In this document: positions 54,401 through 62,991 of the stretch, in pieces | How the letters are laid out: every line of letters begins with the position of its first letter | How positions within the stretch are numbered: position 1 is the stretch's first letter | Source: Spirirestis rafaelensis WJT71-NPBG6 | Lineage (GTDB): Bacteria > Cyanobacteriota > Cyanobacteriia > Cyanobacteriales > Nostocaceae | Length of the DNA stretch: 63,666 nucleotides | Reading direction: 5' to 3' | Assembly (NCBI GenBank): GCA_019359015.1 | Contig: JAHHID010000039.1 | Coordinates: forward strand, 1-63,666 | Made by a program: the position numbers and the translations under genes | Notes under the pieces: model-generated | Seen by the model: the letters and a program-made list of their open reading frames with translations, nothing else | Told to the model about the DNA's origin: nothing | Database searches by the model: none

Positions 54401-57400
54401 ATGGTCGGTATAAAGCTTTGGTGGCGGCTTCGGGTGTAGAATTAAACCGCTTTAATAAGCAATTGCGCGGTGATTTGGGCGGTGAATTACAAGTGGCGGG
54501 TACGGTGGCATCGCCTAGATTATCAGATGTGAGTGCTAGTGGTGATGTAGAGTTATCTGAAGGTATTCCTGGACTTCAGCAACCGTTGAATGCAGCGATC
54601 GCCTGGAATGGTCAAAAGCTGACGATTGTTCAAGCTACGGCTCCAGATTTAAAAGCTAGTGGTGATATATTTGTCAACACTCAAGCAAGTACCCCGCAAA
54701 TTACTAATTTAAATCTGAATGTACAAGCACAAAATTACAATCTGCAACAACTGCCTCTGAATCTGCCGAATGCAGTAGCTTTGGCAGGTAAAGCTGATTT
54801 TAGCGGACAAATTACTGGCAAGTTGCCTTTACCAAATGTACAAGGGCAACTTAATTTACGCGACTTGGTGGTAAATAATTTAGCTTTTGAGCCAGTGTTG
54901 AGTGGCAAAGTTGAATCAATGCAAGGACGTGGTTTAAATTTGAATCTAGCAGGTACACGCGATCGCATTGCTTTCAATCTCAACGCCAATAATCGCCCCG
55001 AATCCTTTGTAGTGCAGTGGCAGCAAGCATTGGCAATTGGTCGCAGTCAAGGAGATAATTTGGCGGTGCAAGTCAGAGATTTCCCCTTGCAGGTATTGAA
55101 ATTAAATCCACCACCGAATATTCGTTTGGGTGTAGGTGCGATCGCTGGATTAATATCAGGAGATTTAGAGGTTAATCAGCGAACATTTGCGACAACGGGT
55201 AATATTAGCATAGATCAACCAAAAGTTGGCAGAATAGAAGGCGATCGCTTTGCTGCTCAGTTCAGTTACAACAATGGAAGAGGAACACTCACAGATAGCG
55301 AATTTGTCAAAGGCAACAGTCGTTACGCCTTCAGCGGCAGTTTTAACCAAAGTGGCAATACTCCCCAACTGCAAGCCAAAGTTAACGTCAATCAGGGTAA
55401 TATCCAAGATGTTTTGCTTGTAGCACAGTTATTTGAAATCCAAGATTTCCAACGCGGTGCCCAAGCACCAACTTATGGCAAAGCTGCGGATCTAGACACC
55501 GTTGCACAAGGTTTACCTAATCAGTCTTTATTTAAGCAACTCCAACGCTTTTATGAAATTGATGCACTCTTAGCACAACAACAACAAGAGCAGCAGGATG
55601 CTTCTCCTTTGCCAGCATTGGCAGATTTAACCGGAACTTTCAACGGTGAAGTAGCCCTGGAAACAGGTACGGCAAAAGGGTTGGCTGTGAACTTTGATTT
55701 AAACGGTCAAAACTTTGTTTGGGGTGCAAAAGACGAACAAAATCAATGTTTAGAAACAGATTTTTGTTATAGTGCCGAAAAAGTAATTGCCGAAGGTAGC
55801 TTTGAAAATGGCGTTCTGAGATTGTTACCTTTACGACTGGAGTCTCAAAACAGACTTATTGCTTTTACAGGTGCGATCGGCAGTGAACAACAATCGGGTC
55901 AATTACAAGTCAGTAATTTTCCGTTGGGGATACTGAATAATTTTGTCAAACTGCCAGTTGGTTTTACAGGTAATCTGGACGCGACAGCAGCTTTAGCAGG
56001 CAGTATTAAAAACCCGCAAGCTAGAGGTGAATTGCAAGTCACCGAAGGAACTCTTAATCAAAATGCAGTAGAATCAGCTACGGCAAGTTTCGCCTATGCT
56101 AACGGACGCTTAAACTTTGGCAGTCAAGTCAATGTTTCTGGTCCAGAACCTGTCAACATTAGCGGTAGCATTCCCTACCAGTTTCCTTTTGCGTCAGTAG
56201 CACCAGATAGCAATGAAATTGAGCTAGATGTAAAGGTGAGAAATGAAGGATTAGCGTTATTAAATCTGTTTACAAACCAAGTTGCGTTGGAAAATGGTCA
56301 GGGAGAAATAGATTTGACGGTGCGCGGTACAAGACAAGATCCAGTTGTTAATGGAATTGCTAGTATCAACAATGGTGTTTTTTCGGCTCAAGCCATACCA
56401 GGACAACTGACAGATGTCAACGGCAGAGTGCTGTTTAACTTTAACAGTATCTTAGTAGAAAATCTCCAGGGTAATTATAGCCAGGGTAAGGTAGCAGCGG
56501 CGGGAGAGATTCCCATTTCCAACAATCGACAAGTACAAATAAACAATCCCTTAAGGGTTACTCTTGACCAGTTGGCGTTAAATCTCAAAGGATTGTATCA
56601 AGGTGGTGTCAGTGGCGATGTAAACATTACTGGTGCTGCCCTTAGCCCAATAGTTGGCGGTAAAGTCCAATTGACAAATGGTCAAGTGTTGTTAGCAGAA
56701 TCTAATAACGCCACTAACCCAGGAACTAATAATGTAGGTGTTCCATCCCAAACCAAAGCCCTCAAACAGAACAAAGACAATCCTAACAATCCGGCTACGA
56801 CAACGACCAGGTTTAATAATCTAGAGATTGAGCTAGCCAAAAACGTAAATGTTACCCGTCCACCTCTTATCAGTTTTGGGGCTACTGGCACCCTCACCAT
56901 CAACGGCGCTTTGGGTAATTTGTTACCTGATGGAACTATTACTTTACGTAGTGGCGGAGTCAATTTGTATACTACGCAGTTCAATCTTGCCCGTGGCTAC
57001 GAACAAACTGCAATTTTTACCCCAGAGAGAGGACTCGATCCGGAATTGAATGTCAGGCTATCTGCCAAGGTACTAGATACGGTTCCGAACCGGGTTCCCA
57101 CCACATCAGTATCATCGGAAATCAACGATAGCGATGGAATTATTCCTAACTTTGAACCGATCAGAACTATTCAAGTTGAAGCGCGTGTAGAAGGTTTGGC
57201 TAGCCAACTTGACCAAAACCTAGAATTGACAAGTAGTCCCGCACGCAGCGAAACAGAAATTGTGGCTTTGCTTGGTGGTAGCTTTGTTAACACATTGGGA
57301 AGTGGCGACAGTACGCTGGCACTTGCCAATCTAGCAGGTTCAGCTCTTAACCTTCAGGGAACTTTTAACCAGATTGGCAATCTATTTGGCTTAAGCGAAT

Positions 57401-57696
57401 TCCGTTTATTCCCAACCATCTCAGCAGCCAGTAATTCTTCGAGTCTGGAATTGGGAGCCGAGGCTGGGGTTGATATTACTCCGAGGATTTCTGTTTCTGG
57501 CGTCAAGATTTTGACAGCCGAAGACCCCTTACAATTAGGTGTTAACTATCGAATAAACGATAACTTGCGCCTGCGTGGTTCTGCACCTTTATTCACTAAC
57601 TCTAATTGTTCTGCCGCAAGTGGTAGCAATGAAGATAATTTTGCTACTTACTCATGTGGCATTAATGCTGTGTTGGAATATGAAAAGCGGTTTTAA
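51436..57696 (+). CDS. TamB-like translocation/assembly protein, 2086 residues
   Basis: A 2086-residue protein. It has one N-terminal membrane helix (about 24-47, FLVLSRGGIALGGLLLLGLIGG), then a very long chain of repeated beta-strands typical of the TamB/AsmA-like group. A C-terminal DUF490-type domain (about 1790-2086) follows, with GTLTINGALGNLLPDGTITL and LGLSEFRLFPTISA-like motifs and a terminal Phe. It should span the periplasm and move lipid or barrel precursors to the outer membrane. Residues about 175-210 are Gly/Ser/Pro-rich and come from a low-complexity insert (51972-52052). A 70-residue unit repeats five times at about residues 686-1035. Family is secure; role is inferred from relatives. 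Confidence 0.9.
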   Translation: MANSPHQDPNFNARANKRFWFLVLSRGGIALGGLLLLGLIGGAWRLWVFVQQELAPLAEESLTTSLNRPVQLGKVKGFSLTGVSFGPSAIPATPTDSDRAAIGGVDVGFDILQLLTKRTLKLDVTLVNPDLYIEQDQQGRWITTNIAPPGKGGAIKTDLDKIRFSNANLVLVPYREKRRQGDTGTRGQGEISSASPASPAPSSPPSPTPSTVAFSQLNGYAQPLENNKLIKFDLQGLPRTGGTIALAGDVRVEGGGIQQAKLKVQVQDFLASDITSVIKLPLILEAGRTNGNLQVELNGKKQPLLQGTASLQAVRFQIPKVPQPFVNTQGNLNFQGTQIKVDNVATSYGKIPVVANGTIDTTSGFKLTARSQPVSVANALETLKVKSPLAVSGEVRTDLQIGGGISKPFLSGTVTSTKPAQVDKVDFESLRSKFDFSTAASLITLKDIQGKVKLGGDVTGGGTIALGKVPQINVNFQARNLPGDALAKVYDVNTSNVKIGTVSGNAQLSGGGSNVQTVVNFQAPGATYPTTGEVAIAPDRSVSFRNVVASVASGTVQANGSFANQRWQAVAQTRGIQLEPFVDKQQLQNVSLAGAELNGRFTLSGTTGPFQVANINSENGRVQIGGGTVAISNIKLQDQSFSTQLIAEGVRLGRVLKKTPPILQAPLAGKFQIAGSRENFSLKTLQATGEARLGVAGGNVTATNIQLADGVYQAQVRANNVAVQELSPAAKDFNGRLTGQFQVAGSAESITPETIQATGQARVNVGNGTVTASNIQLANGVYQAQVQANNLPLQRLPNVPPQFQGDLNGQFNVAGSATSIQPETIQATGRARVNFGKGTVTAANIQLANGRYQAQVQANNVPLQRLANVPRQFQGDLNGQFNVAGSLEASQRQNIQATGQARVNFGQGTVTASNIQLANNRYQAQVEANNVPLERLANVPQQFQGNLNGQFNVAGSLEASQRQNIQATGEAQVNVAGGTVTASDIQLANGRYKALVAASGVELNRFNKQLRGDLGGELQVAGTVASPRLSDVSASGDVELSEGIPGLQQPLNAAIAWNGQKLTIVQATAPDLKASGDIFVNTQASTPQITNLNLNVQAQNYNLQQLPLNLPNAVALAGKADFSGQITGKLPLPNVQGQLNLRDLVVNNLAFEPVLSGKVESMQGRGLNLNLAGTRDRIAFNLNANNRPESFVVQWQQALAIGRSQGDNLAVQVRDFPLQVLKLNPPPNIRLGVGAIAGLISGDLEVNQRTFATTGNISIDQPKVGRIEGDRFAAQFSYNNGRGTLTDSEFVKGNSRYAFSGSFNQSGNTPQLQAKVNVNQGNIQDVLLVAQLFEIQDFQRGAQAPTYGKAADLDTVAQGLPNQSLFKQLQRFYEIDALLAQQQQEQQDASPLPALADLTGTFNGEVALETGTAKGLAVNFDLNGQNFVWGAKDEQNQCLETDFCYSAEKVIAEGSFENGVLRLLPLRLESQNRLIAFTGAIGSEQQSGQLQVSNFPLGILNNFVKLPVGFTGNLDATAALAGSIKNPQARGELQVTEGTLNQNAVESATASFAYANGRLNFGSQVNVSGPEPVNISGSIPYQFPFASVAPDSNEIELDVKVRNEGLALLNLFTNQVALENGQGEIDLTVRGTRQDPVVNGIASINNGVFSAQAIPGQLTDVNGRVLFNFNSILVENLQGNYSQGKVAAAGEIPISNNRQVQINNPLRVTLDQLALNLKGLYQGGVSGDVNITGAALSPIVGGKVQLTNGQVLLAESNNATNPGTNNVGVPSQTKALKQNKDNPNNPATTTTRFNNLEIELAKNVNVTRPPLISFGATGTLTINGALGNLLPDGTITLRSGGVNLYTTQFNLARGYEQTAIFTPERGLDPELNVRLSAKVLDTVPNRVPTTSVSSEINDSDGIIPNFEPIRTIQVEARVEGLASQLDQNLELTSSPARSETEIVALLGGSFVNTLGSGDSTLALANLAGSALNLQGTFNQIGNLFGLSEFRLFPTISAASNSSSLELGAEAGVDITPRISVSGVKILTAEDPLQLGVNYRINDNLRLRGSAPLFTNSNCSAASGSNEDNFATYSCGINAVLEYEKRF
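51972..52052. repeat. Short tandem repeats inside the tamB frame
   Basis: GGGGACA / AAGGGG-type units followed by CTTCCCCTG units, 7-9 bp each, are read in frame as Gly/Thr/Ser/Pro-rich sequence. The flanking chain is ordinary TamB sequence, so the tract was probably inserted or expanded within the gene without breaking the frame. Confidence 0.75.
53491..54540. repeat. 210-bp tandem repeat in tamB, five copies
   Basis: Units begin at 53491, 53701, 53911, 54121 and 54331 (70 residues each). Each encodes QATG-(Q/R/E)-AR, VTAS-type, IQLA, Y-AQV, LNGQFNVAGS-like positions. The third and fourth copies are most alike; the first and last are the most diverged, so the array grew from the inside. Confidence 0.85.
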
Positions 57697-57708
57697 TTGG
57701 GTATTGAT

Positions 57709-58692
57709 TTAACGAGAAAGATTTGGTTCCACAACCGTGGGGAAATTCTTATAATTTCGCCGCACCCAATCCATGCCAACTTCATTATTGAGTTTAATGT
57801 GCTGAGGTGTATTCGCATAAAGTTTGCCTAAAATGTCAACGTCTTGCTCAATAACGACTTCAATCAGCCGCAGAAGATTTCCTTTGAGCAAATGGGCAAT
57901 GGGAATGTGCGCTTTCATGAATATCAAAACGTAAACGCGAGAGTGATTTGGTGATTCTGGAATGTATAAATGGCACTCTTTGAGGCTTAAAAGCGGACTT
58001 TCACCATGCATTATTCCCATGCAAGGAAAGAAGTTCTCTAAATGAGCCTGAAGGACTTTTGGCATTAATAAAAGAGCCGGGTTTTTCAAAATGTCGCGAA
58101 ATTTGGGTTTGGTTCTCGGCTGATCTATATAAGCATGAGAGTGAAATCCGTTGTCGATAAACTGTTTAAGTTGAACTTCTTCAATCTCAAATAACTGACG
58201 ATGAGTGCCATTTTGGTGGTTATAATCGTGCATGTTTAGCAGCAATGTAAGAAAATCGGTTTTGATGCTGCGATCGCCTGTAAAGCCAATAAATTGGTAC
58301 TCTGCTGCAATTTCATTCATCACTGTTGGGATGGGAATTTTCGGCTCACATCCACCGTAAGACCAAATAAAATCGCCTTGAATGATTAACTCTAATGGTT
58401 TGATTAAAGATTTTGTTGGCTTGTCGGAACCTGGTAAAACTGTACAGCCAGCGCTATCAAATTCCAATGCATGAAACGGACAAGCCACTGTACTACTATT
58501 ATCTGGCTTGGTTACACACCAACCTTCCGAGAGCATAGCACCCATGTGAGGGCAGGCATTTGGCAAGCAACTAATTTTACCTTTACTGTCTTGCCAAAGA
58601 ACATAGTCGTTGCCAGAAAGTGATACTTTCATAAGTTTATCTGGCTTAAGCATAGCGCGATGTGCTAATAGCCACGGTGCCCCTTGCAGCAT
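57709..58692 (-). CDS. Rieske [2Fe-2S] non-heme iron oxygenase
   Basis: A 327-residue oxygenase. The Rieske cluster motifs are CPHMG (Cys47, His49) and CPFH (Cys71, His74). The mononuclear-iron region has MHDYNHQNGTH (His155, His159, His164 near a carboxylate). It resembles the ring-hydroxylating group seen in cyanobacterial pigment and secondary metabolism, but no substrate can be read. The linked AraC gene at 58904 and the direct repeat between them suggest inducible control. It converges on tamB, 12 bp away. Confidence 0.88.
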   Translation of the reverse strand: MLQGAPWLLAHRAMLKPDKLMKVSLSGNDYVLWQDSKGKISCLPNACPHMGAMLSEGWCVTKPDNSSTVACPFHALEFDSAGCTVLPGSDKPTKSLIKPLELIIQGDFIWSYGGCEPKIPIPTVMNEIAAEYQFIGFTGDRSIKTDFLTLLLNMHDYNHQNGTHRQLFEIEEVQLKQFIDNGFHSHAYIDQPRTKPKFRDILKNPALLLMPKVLQAHLENFFPCMGIMHGESPLLSLKECHLYIPESPNHSRVYVLIFMKAHIPIAHLLKGNLLRLIEVVIEQDVDILGKLYANTPQHIKLNNEVGMDWVRRNYKNFPTVVEPNLSR

Positions 58693-58757
58693 AAATATAA
58701 ATGTCTCCGATTGAGTTAATTACACTGAGTTTAGTATTGGCACTTCAAAGCTGTCTC

Positions 58758-58790
58758 GCGCAATCTTCCGATAATTAGCGCAATCTTCCG
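58758..58790. promoter_or_regulatory. Direct repeat, candidate AraC operator
   Basis: GCGCAATCTTCCG occurs twice (58758-58770 and 58778-58790), exactly 20 bp apart, 66-98 bp upstream of the Rieske start on the minus strand. AraC-family activators bind directly repeated half-sites about two helix turns apart, and an AraC-family gene lies just upstream. The placement fits activation of the Rieske gene. Confidence 0.65.
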
Positions 58791-58903
58791 TTTTGAAAAA
58801 ACGAACCGCACCAGACGCAAAGGACACAAAGGAGGAAAGAGGCAGTTTTATAAATGATTTAGGATTGCTATATAGCTATTTGAAATATAGACAATAGTAT
58901 GGT

Positions 58904-59803
58904 TTATTGGAAATTTGCTTTAAATACTTGAGGAGTAATGCCTACGTATTTGCGGAAAACTTTAGCAAAATGGCTTTGACTTTGAAATCCTACTAGGTGG
59001 CAAATTTGTAGAATTGATAATTCTCGTTTTACAAGTAAATATTTTGCTTTCTCGACTCGGCATTTTGTAACATATTGGTGTGGTGCGATTCCTGTTGATT
59101 GCTTGAATAAGGTGGCAAAATAATGTGGACTCATCTGGGCGATCGCACTAATTTCTGCAAGCGATAAGTTTGTATCTAAATTTTCGTTTATGTAGGCATT
59201 TACTTCTTTTAATTTATGGTTTGGCAATCCACCTGTATATTCTCTAACGTTTAGTTTCCGTGCTGAATAGCGCTTCAACAAATGCACGGCTAGCATATTT
59301 GCTGCTGACTCTGCATAAAGACGACTATCAACTATACTGATTTCTAATTCTCTTTTTAATGCAAGTCCAATTTGTTGAATTAATGGATCGTGGCTTTGCA
59401 GTTGCTGGATAATTTCAACATTATCAGCATCAACTGATTCATAAGCAGTGCGATGCACAAATGCTGGCTCAAGACAAAGGATAATAAATCCTAATTCTTC
59501 CTCAAACTCTACTGCTGGAGAAATTTGGTTAGCTGAAAAAATTGCTACATCACTTGGGCTATAAGATTTGTGTTGCCATTGTTTGTTGATTTTCATTCTT
59601 GCCTGAAAACCTTCAATGCAAATGGCACTAATATGTTGGGAAGGACAAGTTTCCGGAATTATATGATTTAACTGTCGATGATAGGCGAAATAAAAACCAT
59701 TCCAACCTGTAACTGGGGTGGAAAGAATTAGGGGTTTGGGAAGGATTGGTTTGAGTTTTTCTGCTTCGGTGGCATTAATTATTAAAGGGTTCTCTATTTG
59801 CAT
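58904..59803 (-). CDS. AraC-family transcriptional regulator
   Basis: A 299-residue regulator. An N-terminal effector-binding domain without a named family (about 1-190) precedes the two helix-turn-helix motifs (about 200-297: LSLAEISAIAQMSPHYFATLFKQSTGIAPHQYV and LSILQICHLVGFQSQSHFAKVFRKYVGITP). The next gene on the same strand is the Rieske oxygenase, with a direct-repeat operator candidate between them. I infer local activation in response to a small molecule. It starts at ATG 59803. Confidence 0.92.
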   Translation of the reverse strand: MQIENPLIINATEAEKLKPILPKPLILSTPVTGWNGFYFAYHRQLNHIIPETCPSQHISAICIEGFQARMKINKQWQHKSYSPSDVAIFSANQISPAVEFEEELGFIILCLEPAFVHRTAYESVDADNVEIIQQLQSHDPLIQQIGLALKRELEISIVDSRLYAESAANMLAVHLLKRYSARKLNVREYTGGLPNHKLKEVNAYINENLDTNLSLAEISAIAQMSPHYFATLFKQSTGIAPHQYVTKCRVEKAKYLLVKRELSILQICHLVGFQSQSHFAKVFRKYVGITPQVFKANFQ

Positions 59804-59880
59804 TACTATTTACGGGATGATTTATTCACGCAGAGACGCAGAGACACAGAGAAAATTAAGTGATTTTAATAAATGGTTGC
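59804..59880. other. Short spacer
   Basis: This small gap contains CAGAGACG-type short repeats (59831-59852) and no gene. Confidence 0.4.
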
Positions 59881-60126
59881 TCAGACATCCTCAATTCCTT
59901 CCCAAAGTTGAGCAATAGGAATCGTTCGTCCAGTCATCGCTTCATGCCAAGCTTAACGAAAATCTTCTATGATCGCTTCTTTAGATTTATCATCTTCATC
60001 GATTTCTGTTTCTTCTGGGATGAGGACAATTACTTCAACGCGACTGTTCTTATCCATTATTAAGGAGCGATCTAAAGTAAGTTGTCCCTGCTCATCAATG
60101 GTTGCCATCACTTTAATTGCTTTCAT
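59881..60126 (-). pseudogene. Antitoxin-like small protein gene with an in-frame stop
   Basis: From ATG 60126 the frame reads MKAIKVMATIDEQGQLTLD and a Glu/Asp-rich tail, stopping at TAA 59955-59953 (EDFR). The frame then continues (AWHEAMTGRTIPIAQLWEGI) to TGA at 59883-59881. Cyanobacteria have small proteins of this kind, with an acidic middle and this Trp/His/Gln tail, of possible antitoxin type; the pre-stop residue is expected to be Gln. A single CAA-to-TAA change explains the break. No toxin gene is adjacent. Sequencing error cannot be excluded. Confidence 0.7.
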
Positions 60127-60249
60127 TGGTTCTCCAATTAGACTGACCGTTTTCATCAATACTTACCGTCACTTATTGCGTTTTTATGTTTTCTCTTGCT
60201 GTTTCCAAAACGATTTGTGTTGTAGGTTTGATGTATGTGTTGAGTTTTT

Positions 60250-61137
60250 CTATAAATTCACACCATTAAGTAATAGTCGCACAATCGATAAGCTTAAAAT
60301 TATCAAAAATAATACTAGTCCAATTGTGCAAGCATAACTAATTTCTAAGTTATTAAATGCTTGTTCATAAAGATAATAAACAATCGTTTTTGAACTGTTA
60401 CGCGGTCCACCTTGGGTCATGATGTAGACTTCTTCAAACACTTTGGTAGCAGAAATCGCTGAAATCACCGCTACTAATGCTAAATACGGTTTCATCAAGG
60501 GGACGGTAATATCCCAATGTTTGCTGATGCCATCTGAACCATCAATTGCTGCGGCTTCGTAGACATCAGCGCCAATTGATTGTAACCCAGCTAAATAAAT
60601 CACCATGTAATAGCCTAATCCCTTCCATACGGTGACTGCCATAACACTAAAAAGGGCAAATTTTGGGCTAGTTAACCAGGGAATTCCTTCGGTAAAAACA
60701 CTTTTTAGTAATTGGTTGAGTAAGCCGTTTTCGGCATACAACCATTTGAAGGCGATACCTGCAACTACCATTGAAATTACTACTGGTGTGTAGAAAGCAG
60801 CTCTAAACCAATTCATTCCGCGTAGCTTCTGATTCACCAAAATTGCCAAAACTAAGGGGGCAATCACTAAAATAGGCACTACACCGAGAAGATAAATCAC
60901 TGTGTTGATTAAAGTTTGCCAAAAAACTGGGTCTTTGGATAAGCGTTGAAAGTTGGCAAAACCTACCCATTGCGGCATTTCGGTAATGTCGTATTCGTAG
61001 CGGGTAAAGCTGAGGTAAAACGCTTGTAGTGCAGGATAAAAGACGGTTAAGCCCAAGAGAATTAAGGCAGGTAGCAAAAACAGGTACGGAGTTAATCGCT
61101 GTTGGATAATTAAATTTTTGGCTGTCAATCTATTCAT
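60250..61137 (-). CDS. Sugar-type ABC transporter permease (MalF-like)
   Basis: A 295-residue permease with six spans. It starts RLTPYLFLLPALILLGLTVFYP and has the EAA loop with YEAAAIDGSDGISKHWDITVPLMKP, typical of MalF/UgpA-type subunits of carbohydrate importers. I start at ATG 61137 (MNRLTAKNL); ATG 61194 is an alternative with a charged extension. The other permease, the binding protein and the ATPase are not next to it, so it is an orphan in this window. Start confidence is moderate. Confidence 0.88.
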   Translation of the reverse strand: MNRLTAKNLIIQQRLTPYLFLLPALILLGLTVFYPALQAFYLSFTRYEYDITEMPQWVGFANFQRLSKDPVFWQTLINTVIYLLGVVPILVIAPLVLAILVNQKLRGMNWFRAAFYTPVVISMVVAGIAFKWLYAENGLLNQLLKSVFTEGIPWLTSPKFALFSVMAVTVWKGLGYYMVIYLAGLQSIGADVYEAAAIDGSDGISKHWDITVPLMKPYLALVAVISAISATKVFEEVYIMTQGGPRNSSKTIVYYLYEQAFNNLEISYACTIGLVLFLIILSLSIVRLLLNGVNL

Positions 61138-61463
61138 AGAAGCGTTTTTTTTCGTGCTTTTGGGGGATGGATTTTCTGCCGTGCATGAGGGCAAGATAAG
61201 GAAAGCTAATTAATTTCAATCCCTTATTGTCAATCTTTAAGAGGAATTTTGACTAAAAAAGTATCAAGGATAAAGGATGAACGATAAAAAAGATGCAACA
61301 CAACCACTTTTGTGGGCAGCGACGCGATCGCGCAACAAGCGCTTCTGTGACGCCATCCCTCTGTGGTGGGTTATTTCATCCTTTATCTTTCATACTTCAT
61401 ACTTTAGTTGACTGTTACTGCGACGATATTCTACACAAATTTCTAGATAAACGAGGATGATTT
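61138..61463. other. Intergenic region
   Basis: This 326-bp gap contains short repeats of AAGGATAAAGGATG type near 61261-61290. A 44-codon plus-strand frame starting at 61277 is judged spurious. It should hold both divergent promoters. Confidence 0.4.
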
Positions 61464-62195
61464 ATGATCGCTAATCAACATCAAAAGGGATGGGAAGTTA
61501 TTTACCATCGCGCACATGCATTGCTGGCTGCTCAATTGGCAGGACATTGGAATGCAAAAGACCGTCCGATACGCTGGTTGGAAACGATCGCCGCAATTTC
61601 CCATCATGATGATTTGGAACGAGAGTGGGAAGGTAATCACCTCACTGAAGCTGGTGGACCACTAGATTTTACTTTACCCACCAACAAGAAAACCAATCCC
61701 GAAACGCTGCGATCGCATACGCAAAATGCTCGCTATCGGGGACGATGGGTGGCAATGCTGATTTCTATGCACATGAGCTTTCTCACAGAAGGAAAACGCG
61801 GTGAATCACCAGAATTGGATAGTTTTCTTGATGAGCAATTAGAAAATCAAAAGCAATGGCGCAAAGAATTAAATATTACCAAAGATGAAGCCGCTGAAGC
61901 TTATGCTTTTTTTGAATGGTGCGATCGCTTGTCACTCATTCTCTGCAATCATGAATTACCTGCTGGCGAACGTGCTTTAGAAATTAGTTCTCGTCTACAT
62001 AATACACGCTACGATGTTATACAACGCAAGGATGGCAGTGTGACTGTACAACCTTGGGGTTTTGAGGAGCAAGAGTTTACTGTCAGAGTAGAAGCCTGCT
62101 ATTTAGATCAAATGCAATTTGAAAGTAATGAGGAACTGACAGAAGCGCTTAAAATTGCACCAATTAAGACATTGGAGTGGACTTTTATCAAGTAG
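61464..62195 (+). CDS. DUF3891 family protein
   Basis: A 243-residue protein. It has the family-typical start (VIYHRAHALLAAQLAGHWNA) and SHHDDLEREWEGN, HTQNARYRGRWVAMLISMHMSF and FFEWCDRLSLILCNHELP. DUF3891 is widespread, with conserved His/Asp residues suggesting a metal site, but its reaction is unknown. A GAGGAT motif lies before ATG 61464. It stands alone. Confidence 0.88.
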   Translation: MIANQHQKGWEVIYHRAHALLAAQLAGHWNAKDRPIRWLETIAAISHHDDLEREWEGNHLTEAGGPLDFTLPTNKKTNPETLRSHTQNARYRGRWVAMLISMHMSFLTEGKRGESPELDSFLDEQLENQKQWRKELNITKDEAAEAYAFFEWCDRLSLILCNHELPAGERALEISSRLHNTRYDVIQRKDGSVTVQPWGFEEQEFTVRVEACYLDQMQFESNEELTEALKIAPIKTLEWTFIK

Positions 62196-62337
62196 TTATC
62201 GCTTGCTTTGGGGTCTAGTTAAATGCAATTGTGATTGTTAGCATTTACAAGCTTTGCGATAAACGGAGCTTAAGCCTTCTCTTACGAGACGCTACGCGAA
62301 CGGCTTAAGCTAACTAATTTAACGGAGAATAGCCCCA
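62196..62337. repeat. Palindromic repeat between DUF3891 and the GIY-YIG gene
   Basis: AGCTTAAGCC (62267-62276) and GGCTTAAGCT (62302-62311) face each other around the GAGACGCTACGCGAACG piece, a common palindromic repeat in filamentous cyanobacteria. It could form a hairpin in the transcript leader of the next gene. The rest of the gap shows nothing. Confidence 0.6.
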
Positions 62338-62991
62338 ATGGAAACCGATAACAACTTGCCCATTGAGCATCAAAGTGTACCAAAAAGTCACCGTGGGTTG
62401 CATGACTTTTTGTACTCTGACAACGACGAACACGCTCCCACGGAAGTTACTTTTACACCTGAAGTAAACAATGATGCCGATATCATACCTCTTGAGGCTT
62501 GGTGTGCGCTTTCCCAAAATGCCAAAATCGCAGGTGTATACGCGGTTTTAGACACAGAACGCAACACCCAGTACATCGGCTATTCCCGCAATGTCTTGCT
62601 TTCCCTAAACGGTCATGTCGCCCAAAATAATAGCCAAAAGTGTGCTTTTGTGCGTGTGCAGAACTTCAAGTTCCCCAAGCGGCAAGAAATGGAAGATGTG
62701 CGGGATGCTTGGATTAAAGAACTAGACAGCGTTCCACCTGGTAATGCTTCCGAAAGTGGCATGTGGGCTAGTACAGTCGGGGAAGTTGCCAAAGCAACGA
62801 TGTCAGAAGCAGAACGCAATGCGTATGAAGAGAAAAAGCTGAAATTACGTAAAGCAATGGCTGACAGCACTTTGACTAAAGAGTTAGAGAATGTGGATGT
62901 GAGCGATGCCGAACGACGGACTCAACTTGAAGCTGCTGTGAAAAACGACGACTGGAGTGTTGTAATTCAGGAGCAAACACAAGAAACATGA
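62338..62991 (+). CDS. GIY-YIG nuclease family protein
   Basis: A 217-residue protein. The middle domain has the GIY-YIG signature GVYAVLDTERNTQYIGYSRNV: Gly66-Val67-Tyr68 and Tyr79-Ile80-Gly81, with Arg84 as expected. The first 60 residues are acidic and the last 100 form a charged helical tail (EEKKLKLRKAMADS). Relatives are conserved in cyanobacteria without a known substrate. ATG 62338 follows an ACGGAG motif. A UvrC-like or homing role is not supported. Confidence 0.85.
   Translation: METDNNLPIEHQSVPKSHRGLHDFLYSDNDEHAPTEVTFTPEVNNDADIIPLEAWCALSQNAKIAGVYAVLDTERNTQYIGYSRNVLLSLNGHVAQNNSQKCAFVRVQNFKFPKRQEMEDVRDAWIKELDSVPPGNASESGMWASTVGEVAKATMSEAERNAYEEKKLKLRKAMADSTLTKELENVDVSDAERRTQLEAAVKNDDWSVVIQEQTQET

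Noticed and set aside
61277-61411. 44-codon plus-strand frame
   Set aside because: Built from dispersed short repeats and lacking protein-like features.
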